The notes under the pieces are model-generated. The model was given only the letters and a program-made list of their open reading frames with translations, did not search any database and had not been told where the DNA came from. From contig DASUFF010000166.1 in the NCBI GenBank assembly GCA_036274695.1, positions 1 through 44,612 of the forward strand: DNA of 44,612 nucleotides, given 5' to 3'. Numbering within the stretch: position 1 is the stretch's first letter; the number at the start of each line of letters is the position of its first letter. The DNA is from DASUFF01 sp036274695 (GTDB taxonomy: Bacteria; UBA10199; JACPAL01; GCA-016699445). The position numbers and the translations under genes are program-made. Below are positions 36,883 through 44,612 of this stretch, in pieces.

Positions 36883-36950
36883 TCCCGACACTTAAGCCCC
36901 CCGAAAGGCCATTGACAGAGAGGGGCCCTTCGGCTTCTCTTGTCCTTTCG

Positions 36951-37763
36951 ATGGTCGAAAACTTCCTTCAAATTCCGTTCCTTCGGAGCGTCAACCCCGT
37001 TTGGGTGTCGCTGGGTCCGCTGATCACGATCAACGTCCTCTTCCTCATGACCCTGTTTTTCTTTTGGATCACCTACGGGCGACGGCCCCAGAGTCAAAAG
37101 ACGCAAGACGTGGATTTGAAAGAACATTCCAAGTTCCTCTCCCGCTTCCTCAAGGAATATTGGTACTGGCTGACCTCCCCGTTCATCAAGGTGATGATCA
37201 AGCTTCACATCACGCCGAACGTCCTTACCTTTTGCGGCTTCCTCATCTCCTGCGTGGCCGCCTACTTCTTCAGCCTGGGAATGATCGGCTTGGGCGGTTG
37301 GTTCATGATTTTCGGCGCGAGTTTCGACATGTTCGACGGCCAGATCGCCCGGATGACCGGCAAGGCCTCGAAATCCGGAGCCTATTTCGACTCCGTCATG
37401 GACCGTTTCGGGGAAGCCGTCGTCTTTTTGGGGCTGGCGGGGCTCTACCGTCACTCGTGGATCCTCTACTTCACCGTCCTGGGACTGGTGGGCTCGATGA
37501 TGGTCTCCTACACCCGCGCGCGCGGCGAGGGCGTGGGCGTGGACGTGAAGAGCGGCTTCATGCAAAGGCCGGAGCGGATCGTCTACCTGGGCGTCGGGTC
37601 CATCTTCAGCCCGATCGTCGCCTACCTTCTGCGTTTTCTTCTGCCGTCGGTGCCGTTGGACGTCGTCACCATTGGAGCCGTCATCCTGATCGCCGTCTTC
37701 ACCAACATCACGGCGCTCCACCGGATGGGCGTCGTCATGAAGACTTTGGATCCCCTGCTCTAG
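36951..37763 (+). CDS. CDP-alcohol phosphatidyltransferase family protein
   Basis: Integral membrane enzyme that transfers a phosphoalcohol from a CDP-activated donor, used in phospholipid synthesis. The full signature D-x2-DG-x2-AR-x8-G-x3-D-x3-D is present in DMFDGQIARM...GAYFDSVMD. The 270-residue protein has about seven hydrophobic segments, including an extra N-terminal helix (LGPLITINVLFLMTLFFFWI) before the catalytic domain. The acceptor cannot be told from sequence: phosphatidylglycerol-phosphate-like or inositol-phosphate-like products are possible. ATG 36951 lacks a good ribosome site; a TTG at 36912 would add 13 residues. It converges on the FHA gene, with 9 nt between stops. Confidence 0.9.
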   Translation: MVENFLQIPFLRSVNPVWVSLGPLITINVLFLMTLFFFWITYGRRPQSQKTQDVDLKEHSKFLSRFLKEYWYWLTSPFIKVMIKLHITPNVLTFCGFLISCVAAYFFSLGMIGLGGWFMIFGASFDMFDGQIARMTGKASKSGAYFDSVMDRFGEAVVFLGLAGLYRHSWILYFTVLGLVGSMMVSYTRARGEGVGVDVKSGFMQRPERIVYLGVGSIFSPIVAYLLRFLLPSVPLDVVTIGAVILIAVFTNITALHRMGVVMKTLDPLL

Positions 37764-37772
37764 CCCGATTTT

Positions 37773-39098
37773 TTATTCCCCAAAAATTCCGGCGATGCGG
37801 TCGATCGCGTCCCAGGGCGCGTTGATGTGCCCGAGGGCGTCGCGGGTGCGTTTGAAGGCGTCTCGGATTTGCTCGACCATGCGGATCGCCTGCCGCGTCG
37901 GCTCCGGATCGAAGGGAAAGCCCATGGCGACCTGGGGCAGCCCGCCCGCGTTCCTGAGGTCGGCTTCGTTCAGCAGGCCGCTCACGCGGTCGCCGGCGCT
38001 CGCGGCTACGGTGTTCCTGGCGTCGACGCCGCGCAGGAGGATCATCCCGAAGGGATCGGAATGCTCGTACCACTCCAGGGAGACGTTCATCGTCGGCAAC
38101 CCGTACGGCCGGAAGGCGTAGCAATGCTTGTCCAGGAAATCGCAGACGCATTTGACGGATTGCGGCGTCGTTCCCTGCGGGAAGGTCACCAGGATCGACC
38201 CGGCCAACGCGGGATCCTTCGGACGAAGATGCACGGTGACGCCGTAGGAGGAACGGGTGACCGCCACGGAGGTTCCGGCCTGCACCGACGTTTCCGCCCA
38301 ACTCCGGACGGCGTCGGGGTCGAGCAACGCCCGGAGGGGCGCCGGAGGCGTCGCCACCGCGGACTTGGCGACGGCCGGCTTTAAGGCAAGGCCGTCGGGC
38401 GGAGGAGGGACGTAAGCGACGGGGGCCGGATCGTTGAGCTTGAAGACCAGTTCGAAACGCCCGACGCGCATCAGGATCTCCGTGCGGTCCGGCGTCAGTT
38501 GCTGATGAAGCGAACTTCCGAGCGCCCGCCCCAGCCCGTACACCTGGGTTCCGTTGGTCGACCGGTCGTCGACCGACACGCCCCACGTGCGGACGGCCGT
38601 TCGGTAGAGGGAGATATCGGCATGCGCGGAGGAAACGGCCAGGTCGTTCAAACCCAAAACCGGCCGGCCCCCTTCCCAACACAAACCGTCCTCCTGCCTG
38701 CGTCCGATATGGAGGTTCAGCCCCTCCGGATAGCGCCGCAGGTCGATTTGGAGCCGATAAGGCGCCGTGAAACGAAACACGTCCGCCAACGCCCTCGCCC
38801 GCTCCGTCGAGGGCATGGGGATCGGTTTGGTCTTCTGAGGGGACGGGGGAACGATCGCCGGCGGCTGTGCAGCAAATACCGCGGGCAGGACCGGCGGAGC
38901 CCCAACGGCAGATGGTTCCGAAGACAGGCCCCGGCCTTGCTGCCGCCGCAGGAGCACGTAAGTGCACCCGGCCCCGAAGGCGATCGCCCCGACGGTGGCG
39001 GCGACGGTCCCGCCGGTGCCGCAACCCGCCTGCGTCAGGGATGCCAAAGCGGCCGTCAACGTCACCGAAGACAAGGAATTAAAAGAAAACGGCGCCAT
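37773..39098 (-). CDS. FHA-domain membrane protein
   Basis: A 441-residue protein with an N-terminal hydrophobic helix (GTVAATVGAIAFGAGCTYVLL), a Pro-rich linker, then a forkhead-associated domain (about residues 125-220) marked by LNLHIGRR, DLAVSSAHADISL and DDRSTNGTQVYG, which is the phosphothreonine-binding geometry. After a second Pro-rich linker, the last 200 residues form a domain I do not recognise (SILVTFPQGTTPQSVKCVCD; LEWYEHSDPFGMILLRG). FHA domains usually read Ser/Thr kinase signals. The ATG at 39098 sits inside a terminator hairpin, so a downstream TTG or GTG (codons 9, 12 or 14) may be the true start. Confidence 0.82.
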   Translation of the reverse strand: MAPFSFNSLSSVTLTAALASLTQAGCGTGGTVAATVGAIAFGAGCTYVLLRRQQGRGLSSEPSAVGAPPVLPAVFAAQPPAIVPPSPQKTKPIPMPSTERARALADVFRFTAPYRLQIDLRRYPEGLNLHIGRRQEDGLCWEGGRPVLGLNDLAVSSAHADISLYRTAVRTWGVSVDDRSTNGTQVYGLGRALGSSLHQQLTPDRTEILMRVGRFELVFKLNDPAPVAYVPPPPDGLALKPAVAKSAVATPPAPLRALLDPDAVRSWAETSVQAGTSVAVTRSSYGVTVHLRPKDPALAGSILVTFPQGTTPQSVKCVCDFLDKHCYAFRPYGLPTMNVSLEWYEHSDPFGMILLRGVDARNTVAASAGDRVSGLLNEADLRNAGGLPQVAMGFPFDPEPTRQAIRMVEQIRDAFKRTRDALGHINAPWDAIDRIAGIFGE

Positions 39099-39121
39099 GC
39101 CGAGCTTATCGGCATGGCGCC
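39076..39121 (-). terminator. Terminator of the radical SAM gene overlapping the FHA start codon
   Basis: On the minus strand, a perfect 13-bp stem (GGCGCCATGCCGA with TCGGCATGGCGCC, 39091-39121) with loop TAAGC is followed by GTTTTCTTTTAATT. It lies 70 nt after the radical SAM stop. The FHA ATG (39096-39098) is in the second arm of the stem. Confidence 0.8.
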
Positions 39122-39191
39122 AGGAATGTTGTTTTCTTTAGGAAACGACCAAGGTCGCCTCCTCATATTAACATTTTCTCTAGAAAACGGC

Positions 39192-41213
<2,022 letters not shown>

Positions 41214-41256
41214 GTGGCTCTCCTTGGTTAATTAATTTCCCTTTAAAGTTCTCATT

Positions 41257-41274
41257 GTTCTAAACGTTCTAAAC
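41257..41274. repeat. Direct repeat GTTCTAAAC x2 in the radical SAM leader
   Basis: Two adjacent copies of GTTCTAAAC, about 45-60 nt before the radical SAM start codon and downstream of its predicted promoter, in an AT-rich leader. Could be an operator; nothing else supports that. Confidence 0.5.
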
Positions 41275-41307
41275 AATTGATTTTACTAGGGAAATTTATT
41301 TCCGGGC

Positions 41308-41335
41308 ATAATAGTGAGCAGCGCGTCAGAGTCAA
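41308..41335 (-). promoter_or_regulatory. Sigma-70-like promoter for the radical SAM gene
   Basis: TTGACT (minus strand, 41330-41335), 16-nt spacer, TATTAT (41308-41313): five of six consensus bases in each box. Predicted start near 41301 gives an mRNA leader of about 88 nt. Confidence 0.65.
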
Positions 41336-41342
41336 TTAAAAT

Positions 41343-41370
41343 CTGGGGAGAGATGCCGCTCTCTCCCCAG
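41343..41370. repeat. Inverted repeat in the radical SAM / trxA intergenic region
   Basis: Arms CTGGGGAGAGA and TCTCTCCCCAG (11 bp) with a 6-nt loop TGCCGC. It lies between the divergent promoters of the radical SAM gene and trxA, so it terminates no visible gene; it may be a dispersed repeat copy. Confidence 0.65.
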
Positions 41371-41410
41371 GCCCCTCATCTGGTGGCCGTGATGACAGCG
41401 TTCGCTCCGC

Positions 41411-41440
41411 CCTAAAAACCGGCTGAGCCGGATTTTTAGG
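41411..41440. repeat. Second inverted repeat in the same intergenic region
   Basis: A 30-bp near-perfect palindrome with ends CCTAAAAA and TTTTTAGG around CCGGCT/AGCCGG. It looks like a bidirectional hairpin, but no gene ends here. Together with 41343-41370 it accounts for most of the 312-nt gap. Confidence 0.65.
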
Positions 41441-41525
41441 TGCTCGCTCACTCTTACTATTTCCAACGGACACTTGATTTGTGGTCGGCGAGTTCTTAAC
41501 TTGTTCCTTAAGGAGACAACACTAC

Positions 41526-41855
41526 ATGGCATCCCCCAACGTGAAGAACACCACCGACGCTAATTTTGAAAAAGATGTTTTGGGCAACGGCAAGCCCGCC
41601 ATCGTGGACTTTTGGGCCACGTGGTGCGCCCCCTGCCGCGCCCTCGCTCCCGTGATCGACGAAGTGGCCAATCAATACGCGGGGAAACTCGAGGTCTACA
41701 AGGTCGACATCGACAGCAATCCCGACACGCCCGCGCGCTTCGGCGTCCGCGGCATTCCCACCGTGATTCTTTTCAAGGACGGCCAGATGGTCGACCAGGT
41801 GGTCGGCGCGGTGCCGAAATCCCAGATCGAGGAATTGGTCAAGAAGGCCATTTAG
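41526..41855 (+). CDS. trxA: Thioredoxin
   Basis: Small cytoplasmic disulfide reductase. The 109-residue protein has FWATWCAPCRALAPVIDE with the redox CxxC in a WCAPC context (classical thioredoxins have WCGPC), the YKVDIDSNPDTPARFGVRGI segment with the cis-proline in GIPTVILF, and a C-terminal VGAVPKSQIEELV helix. ATG 41526 is preceded by AAGGAG; TTGATT (41475) and TTAACT (41497) could be its promoter. The first REP-like palindrome begins at the base after the stop codon and could also act as its 3' hairpin. Confidence 0.95.
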   Translation: MASPNVKNTTDANFEKDVLGNGKPAIVDFWATWCAPCRALAPVIDEVANQYAGKLEVYKVDIDSNPDTPARFGVRGIPTVILFKDGQMVDQVVGAVPKSQIEELVKKAI

Positions 41856-41877
41856 GCCACGGAATGAATTCCGTGGC
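41856..41877. repeat. REP-like palindrome 1
   Basis: Arms GCCACG and CGTGGC around core GAATGAATTC, starting at the base after the trxA stop codon. Confidence 0.8.
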
Positions 41878-41904
41878 GGTGGGCCGTGCTATGCCTCCAG
41901 ACCA

Positions 41905-41926
41905 GCCACCGAATGAATTCGGTGGC
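41905..41926. repeat. REP-like palindrome 2
   Basis: Arms GCCACC and GGTGGC around core GAATGAATTC. It pairs with copy 1, 27 nt apart, just before the HNH gene's stop. Confidence 0.8.
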
Positions 41927-41934
41927 CAAGATTT

Positions 41935-42600
41935 TTATTCATTAGACTTGCCGAGATTGCACAGCGAGCAGAGAGTCTGAAGGTTTTCGATCACTGTCAA
42001 ACCGCCTTTTTCCCAAGATATCACGTGGTCCACGTGTAACTCCACACCAACGGTTGTTGCCGGACTCTTACCACACTTGCAGCACGTAAATCTGTCGCGC
42101 TTCAGGATCTTCCAGCGTAAGCGGAGCGAAGGGTCACGGCCTGTCAAACGCCGAGCAGATGCATTGCCGGTTGGTTTAGGTTCGGGAGATTCAATCTCAG
42201 CTGTGTTCGCATAATCCACGAAAGCCTTGAGCGCATTGGTCCATCCGCCAAACCGGCGATTGTATGGTGTTTGCGAAATGTTCGACGGCGGTTTTGCAAG
42301 TTCGCTCCGCCTCGGCTGTCGTCCATAATGCTGCCAGAGAGCAAGCAGGTTCTCAAACAGTCGTTCATCAGGAATATTAACCTCATTGGACAAAGAGAGC
42401 CCTGCAGCTATAAGCGCTTTGTTCCAACCGAACCGCCGTGCGATTGTAGTGTGATCATATTTTCCATGCTCCCTATATTGGGGTTGGGACACCGTTGTCT
42501 TATTGAGCAGTTGTGCAACGCGACATAGATCAGCAAGCAATTCAGAGTCGCTGACAGGCTGACCAGAAACACGCGAAACTTGAAACGATGGATTCTTCAT
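41935..42600 (-). CDS. HNH endonuclease with homing-endonuclease-associated repeats
   Basis: A 221-residue protein. The N-terminal half holds two copies of a helical repeat ending in a conserved F-G-[GW]-W/N-x-A pattern (DHTTIARRFGWNKALIAAGL and TPYNRRFGGWTNALKAFVDY), matching what I know as the HNH_repeat of homing-type nucleases. The C-terminal HNH domain is complete: RWKILKRDRFTCCKCG, VELHVDHVISWEKGG, TVIENLQTLCSLCNLGKSN. Its DNA is more AT-rich than flanking genes, and it is bracketed by REP-like palindromes, pointing to recent arrival. No intron or intein is visible around it, so it is probably a free-standing selfish or accessory nuclease. Confidence 0.88.
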   Translation of the reverse strand: MKNPSFQVSRVSGQPVSDSELLADLCRVAQLLNKTTVSQPQYREHGKYDHTTIARRFGWNKALIAAGLSLSNEVNIPDERLFENLLALWQHYGRQPRRSELAKPPSNISQTPYNRRFGGWTNALKAFVDYANTAEIESPEPKPTGNASARRLTGRDPSLRLRWKILKRDRFTCCKCGKSPATTVGVELHVDHVISWEKGGLTVIENLQTLCSLCNLGKSNE

Positions 42601-42640
42601 CGCAGAGTAGCAGATATTAGAACAAACTGTGTTTACTGGG

Positions 42641-43129
42641 TCAAACCTCTCTTTGAGCCACGGAATTAATTCCGTGGCTACGCGTTTGTTGACGCGACGT
42701 CGACTCCCACTCTTCTACAAGTTGTCTCTTCCGATGATGCTCCTTTTGCTTCCGAATATAGGAACCAACAATGGACAAGTCTTTCTCGCCGACGGAAAAA
42801 ACCGCATATCCAGGCTGCCATTGGAAAACCATGACGGACTCGACTCTGTGCCCCTCGAGTACTTCATTCAAGAAATGGGAACTGCTCCCTTTTAGGTCTT
42901 TGACGAATTTTGAAATATTTTGCTTGGGAGCAAGACGAACCAGGAGGTGAACGTGGTCTTCCATGCCATTAATGGCCAGTATTTCCGCCCCCAATGATTG
43001 TGTCTTATCGATCAGAAAGGAATGCACCACCATCTCAACAAAGGGAGTGAGCAGAGGCTCCCGTTTTTTCGTCGACCAGACAAGATGATGATAGATGCGA
43101 TGATGCGCATGGGTCCGGCGCAGGTCCAT
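42641..43129 (-). CDS. IS200/IS605-like Y1 (HUH) transposase, possibly REP-associated
   Basis: A 162-residue single-strand transposase. The HUH motif is in GMEDHVHLLVRL; the C-terminal FQWQPGYAVFSVGEKD and SIVGSYIRKQKEHHRKR carry the nucleophilic Tyr region and the usual YI..Q..HH ending. The N-terminus HHRIYHHLVWSTKKREPLLT is typical. Family members normally end soon after the HH motif; here the frame continues about 20 residues and reads through a REP-like palindrome (42657-42678) as SHGINSVA. With five such palindromes around it, it may mobilise them as RAYT transposases do, but this is inference. No tnpB neighbour. Confidence 0.85.
   Translation of the reverse strand: MDLRRTHAHHRIYHHLVWSTKKREPLLTPFVEMVVHSFLIDKTQSLGAEILAINGMEDHVHLLVRLAPKQNISKFVKDLKGSSSHFLNEVLEGHRVESVMVFQWQPGYAVFSVGEKDLSIVGSYIRKQKEHHRKRQLVEEWESTSRQQTRSHGINSVAQREV
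42657..42678. repeat. REP-like palindrome 3
   Basis: Arms GCCACG and CGTGGC around core GAATTAATTC, inside the 3' end of the transposase reading frame. Confidence 0.8.
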
Positions 43130-43177
43130 GCGGGGTATTTTCGGATCTCCATGAGTTTCAAGTTGCCAGCCTTGTCA

Positions 43178-43199
43178 GCCCCTGAATTAATTCAGGGGC
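43178..43199. repeat. REP-like palindrome 4
   Basis: Arms GCCCCT and AGGGGC around core GAATTAATTC, 48 nt upstream of the transposase start. Confidence 0.8.
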
Positions 43200-43225
43200 T
43201 GTCGGCGGGTTTTACACGGAAATCA

Positions 43226-43247
43226 GCCACCGAATTCATTCGGTGCC
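43226..43247. repeat. REP-like palindrome 5
   Basis: Arms GCCACC and GGTGCC (one mismatch) around core GAATTCATTC, the reverse complement of the core in copies 1 and 2. It lies 10 nt from the rodA stop. Confidence 0.75.
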
Positions 43248-43257
43248 TCACGACGGC

Positions 43258-44361
43258 TCAGAACATAAAGCGCCGCATCGAAATATTCAGCAAAAGCGAA
43301 ATTCCGATGAGGATCGTCACGAGCGACGATCCGCCATAGGAGAGGAGAGGCAGCGTCACGCCCGTCAGGGGCATGAGGCCCAGGACGCCGCCGATGTTGA
43401 TGGCGATCTGCCAGAAAAAAAGCGCCGTCACGCCTAATGCGAGGAAGACGCCGAAGGCCTCCTTGGCCTTCGACGCCAGACTGATCCCGAATACCAAGAT
43501 CGCCAGATACAGCAGCAAAACCACGGACGACCCGACGAAACCCCACTCCTCCGCCAGGACGGGAAAGATGAAGTCCGTGTGCTTCTCCGGCAGATAAAGC
43601 AGCTTATTGTGCATCCCCTTCAGGTAACCCTTGCCGAAGACCTGGCCCGACCCGACGGCGATCTTTGATTGAAGCAGATGGTAGCCCCGCCCCTTCGGAT
43701 CTTCATCCGGATGCAGGAACGCCGCGATGCGCGCCTTTTGATGGCCGGAGAGCACCTTTTTATACATGCCCACCGAACCGACGACTCCGATCAACAGGCA
43801 GACCAGAAAAACCTTCCAGCGGATGCCGGCGAACATCACCAGCGAGGCGAAGGTCGCCAGCAAAAAGAGGCTCGATCCGATGTCTTTGCCCGCCAGGATC
43901 AACAACAGCGGCGGCAATAAGATGGCCAGAGGACGCAGGAGCCCCGCGAAACCGTATCCTTTGGAGGTGGGATGATCGGCCAGGAAGCGCGCCATGGCCA
44001 CGATGAAGGCGATCTTGGCGAACTCGGAGGGCTGCATGGTGAACGGCCCGATCACCAGCCAGTTGCGGTTGCCGGCGACCTCTTTGCCGAAGAACGGCAC
44101 CAACGCAAGCAGGATGACCGAAAGGATGTAGAGCGGATAGGCCAGCCGGATCAAAATCCGGTAATCGATCAACAGAGAAACCACACCGAGCGTGATACCC
44201 ACCGCGAACCAAATAAGCTGGGAGACGAAGAGCGGCGAAAAACCGCCCGACGTCAGATCGTAGGTGGCGCTGTAAAGGTTCAACAGGCCGACGGCGGACA
44301 ACGCGAAGGTCGTCCACAAAAGCGGCCAATGAAAATGCACTTTAAGCCGTTTATCGAACAT
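43258..44361 (-). CDS. rodA: Rod shape-determining SEDS glycosyltransferase RodA
   Basis: Polymerises lipid II into glycan strands for lateral wall growth, working with PBP2. The 367-residue, roughly ten-helix protein shows SEDS motifs: GNRNWLVIGPFTMQPSEFAK, LLQSKIAVGSGQVFGKGYLKG, YLPEKHTDFIFPVLAEEWGF and LMPLTGVTLPLLSYGGSS. ATG 44361 overlaps the PBP2 gene end by 11 nt, the usual mrdA-rodA order, so it is RodA rather than FtsW. The REP-bounded island starts immediately after its stop. Confidence 0.96.
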   Translation of the reverse strand: MFDKRLKVHFHWPLLWTTFALSAVGLLNLYSATYDLTSGGFSPLFVSQLIWFAVGITLGVVSLLIDYRILIRLAYPLYILSVILLALVPFFGKEVAGNRNWLVIGPFTMQPSEFAKIAFIVAMARFLADHPTSKGYGFAGLLRPLAILLPPLLLILAGKDIGSSLFLLATFASLVMFAGIRWKVFLVCLLIGVVGSVGMYKKVLSGHQKARIAAFLHPDEDPKGRGYHLLQSKIAVGSGQVFGKGYLKGMHNKLLYLPEKHTDFIFPVLAEEWGFVGSSVVLLLYLAILVFGISLASKAKEAFGVFLALGVTALFFWQIAINIGGVLGLMPLTGVTLPLLSYGGSSLVTILIGISLLLNISMRRFMF

Positions 44362-44612
44362 CTTTCTTCACCTCTGACTTCCCCCTCCTTGTTAAGGAGG
44401 GGGGTTGGGGGGAGGTCGCCTTCTCCGCCAGCACGCCCTGCAACTCCAGGTATTTCTGAACGACGGCCCGGACGATCGGCGCCGCGGCCGACGCCCCGAA
44501 ACCGCCGTGCTCCACGATGCAGCTCACCGCGATGCGCGGCGCCTCCACCGGGGCGTAGGCGACGAACCAGGCGTGGTCGCCCGTGTTGATGCCGCGCGCG
44601 CGGGCCTTTCCT
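44351..44612 (-). CDS. mrdA: Penicillin-binding protein 2, C-terminal end (partial)
   Basis: Only the last 86 or so residues are inside the window. They read RARGINTGDHAWFVAYAP, then RIAVSCIVEHGGFGASAAAP and IVRAVVQKYL, the typical end of the class B transpeptidase domain. After that comes a tail KATSPQPPSLTRRGKSEV encoded by a palindromic repeat (44379-44416) and a final KKDVR, so the native C-terminus has been extended or replaced by the repeat. The gene is upstream of and overlaps rodA. Confidence 0.92.
   Translation of the reverse strand, partial: GKARARGINTGDHAWFVAYAPVEAPRIAVSCIVEHGGFGASAAAPIVRAVVQKYLELQGVLAEKATSPQPPSLTRRGKSEVKKDVR
44379..44416. repeat. CCCCCTCCTT/AAGGAGGGGG palindromic element in the PBP2 tail
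   Basis: Arms CCCCCTCCTT and AAGGAGGGGG around GTT (44381-44403), followed by G-rich sequence. It is read on the minus strand as PSLTRRGKSEV, the same frame as the rimO copy (PSLIRRGKGEV). Confidence 0.85.

Larger units (their letters stand above)
41856..43247. mobile_element. REP-bounded island with HNH endonuclease and Y1 transposase
   Basis: Between trxA and rodA lies about 1.4 kb with visibly lower GC than its neighbours, two minus-strand genes (HNH nuclease, IS200-like transposase) and five REP-like palindromes at its edges and at the transposase 3' end. No TnpB and no target-site duplication were seen, so this is a REP/transposase cluster rather than a complete IS of known type. Confidence 0.7.

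Noticed and set aside
41856..41926. REP palindromes 1 and 2 as a simple trxA terminator
   Set aside because: They lack a T-tract and recur with the same core around the transposase, so repeat family membership explains them better, though they may stabilise the trxA mRNA end.
42641..43129. A complete IS200/IS605 element
   Set aside because: No tnpB, no clear left/right subterminal hairpins of classical type and no obvious insertion site; the palindromes are several and heterogeneous.

Overview
The window reads as a GC-rich (about 60% by eye) chromosomal segment of a deltaproteobacteria-like, Gram-negative bacterium. The clues are a system II cytochrome c biogenesis pair, RodA/PBP2, a DUF62 SAM hydrolase, and very large DUF4215-rich secreted proteins with a myxobacteria-style C-terminal Gly-Cys anchor signal. 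An uncultured lineage such as UBA10199 would fit, but that placement is inference from gene content. I see no rRNA, tRNA, CRISPR array or prophage.

Layout. From 1 to 19449 one minus-strand run of housekeeping genes is packed with start/stop overlaps; in transcription order it is HNH protein, rluD, pgeF, mutS, amidase, glnD, a membrane protein, DUF62, a small Cys-rich protein, miaB, BFN nuclease, VanZ-like, tilS, ftsH, folP, glmM, pdxJ and nnrDE. pyrD (19523-20410) is on the plus strand and overlaps the end of rimO tail to tail. A second minus run (26316 to 20388) is eno, resB, ccsB, rimI, rimO. The plus strand then carries an uncharacterised protein and a membrane-anchored Mrr-like protein. 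Next come two paralogous surface proteins: a 2034-residue protein with about 33 DUF4215 Cys-rich units around a beta-helix segment, and a 724-residue relative. Both are preceded by an excellent sigma-54 (-24/-12) match a few bases before the start codon. After these come a small membrane protein, a CDP-alcohol phosphotransferase, an FHA protein, a large radical SAM protein resembling tetraether/membrane-spanning lipid synthases, thioredoxin, a small mobile island (HNH endonuclease plus Y1 transposase among REP-like palindromes), rodA and the end of the PBP2 gene.

Most unusual signals. (1) Two families of short palindromic elements lie inside conserved genes and are translated in one fixed frame: a GTAGGGG...CCCTAC family in nnrDE, rluD and the 26444 gene, with a fourth copy supplying the enolase stop codon; and a CCCCCTCCTT...AAGGAGGGGG family in rimO and the PBP2 tail. 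This resembles Rickettsia palindromic elements in logic. (2) Five REP-like palindromes share a GAAT-NN-ATTC centre but have compensating arms, and they surround a Y1 transposase. (3) The two surface-protein genes share sigma-54 promoters and ordered upstream blocks, recalling sigma-54 control of PEP-CTERM proteins; one paralog has lost its membrane anchor right after the Gly-Cys motif. (4) A Tes/MSS-like radical SAM protein lies near a phospholipid-synthesis enzyme.
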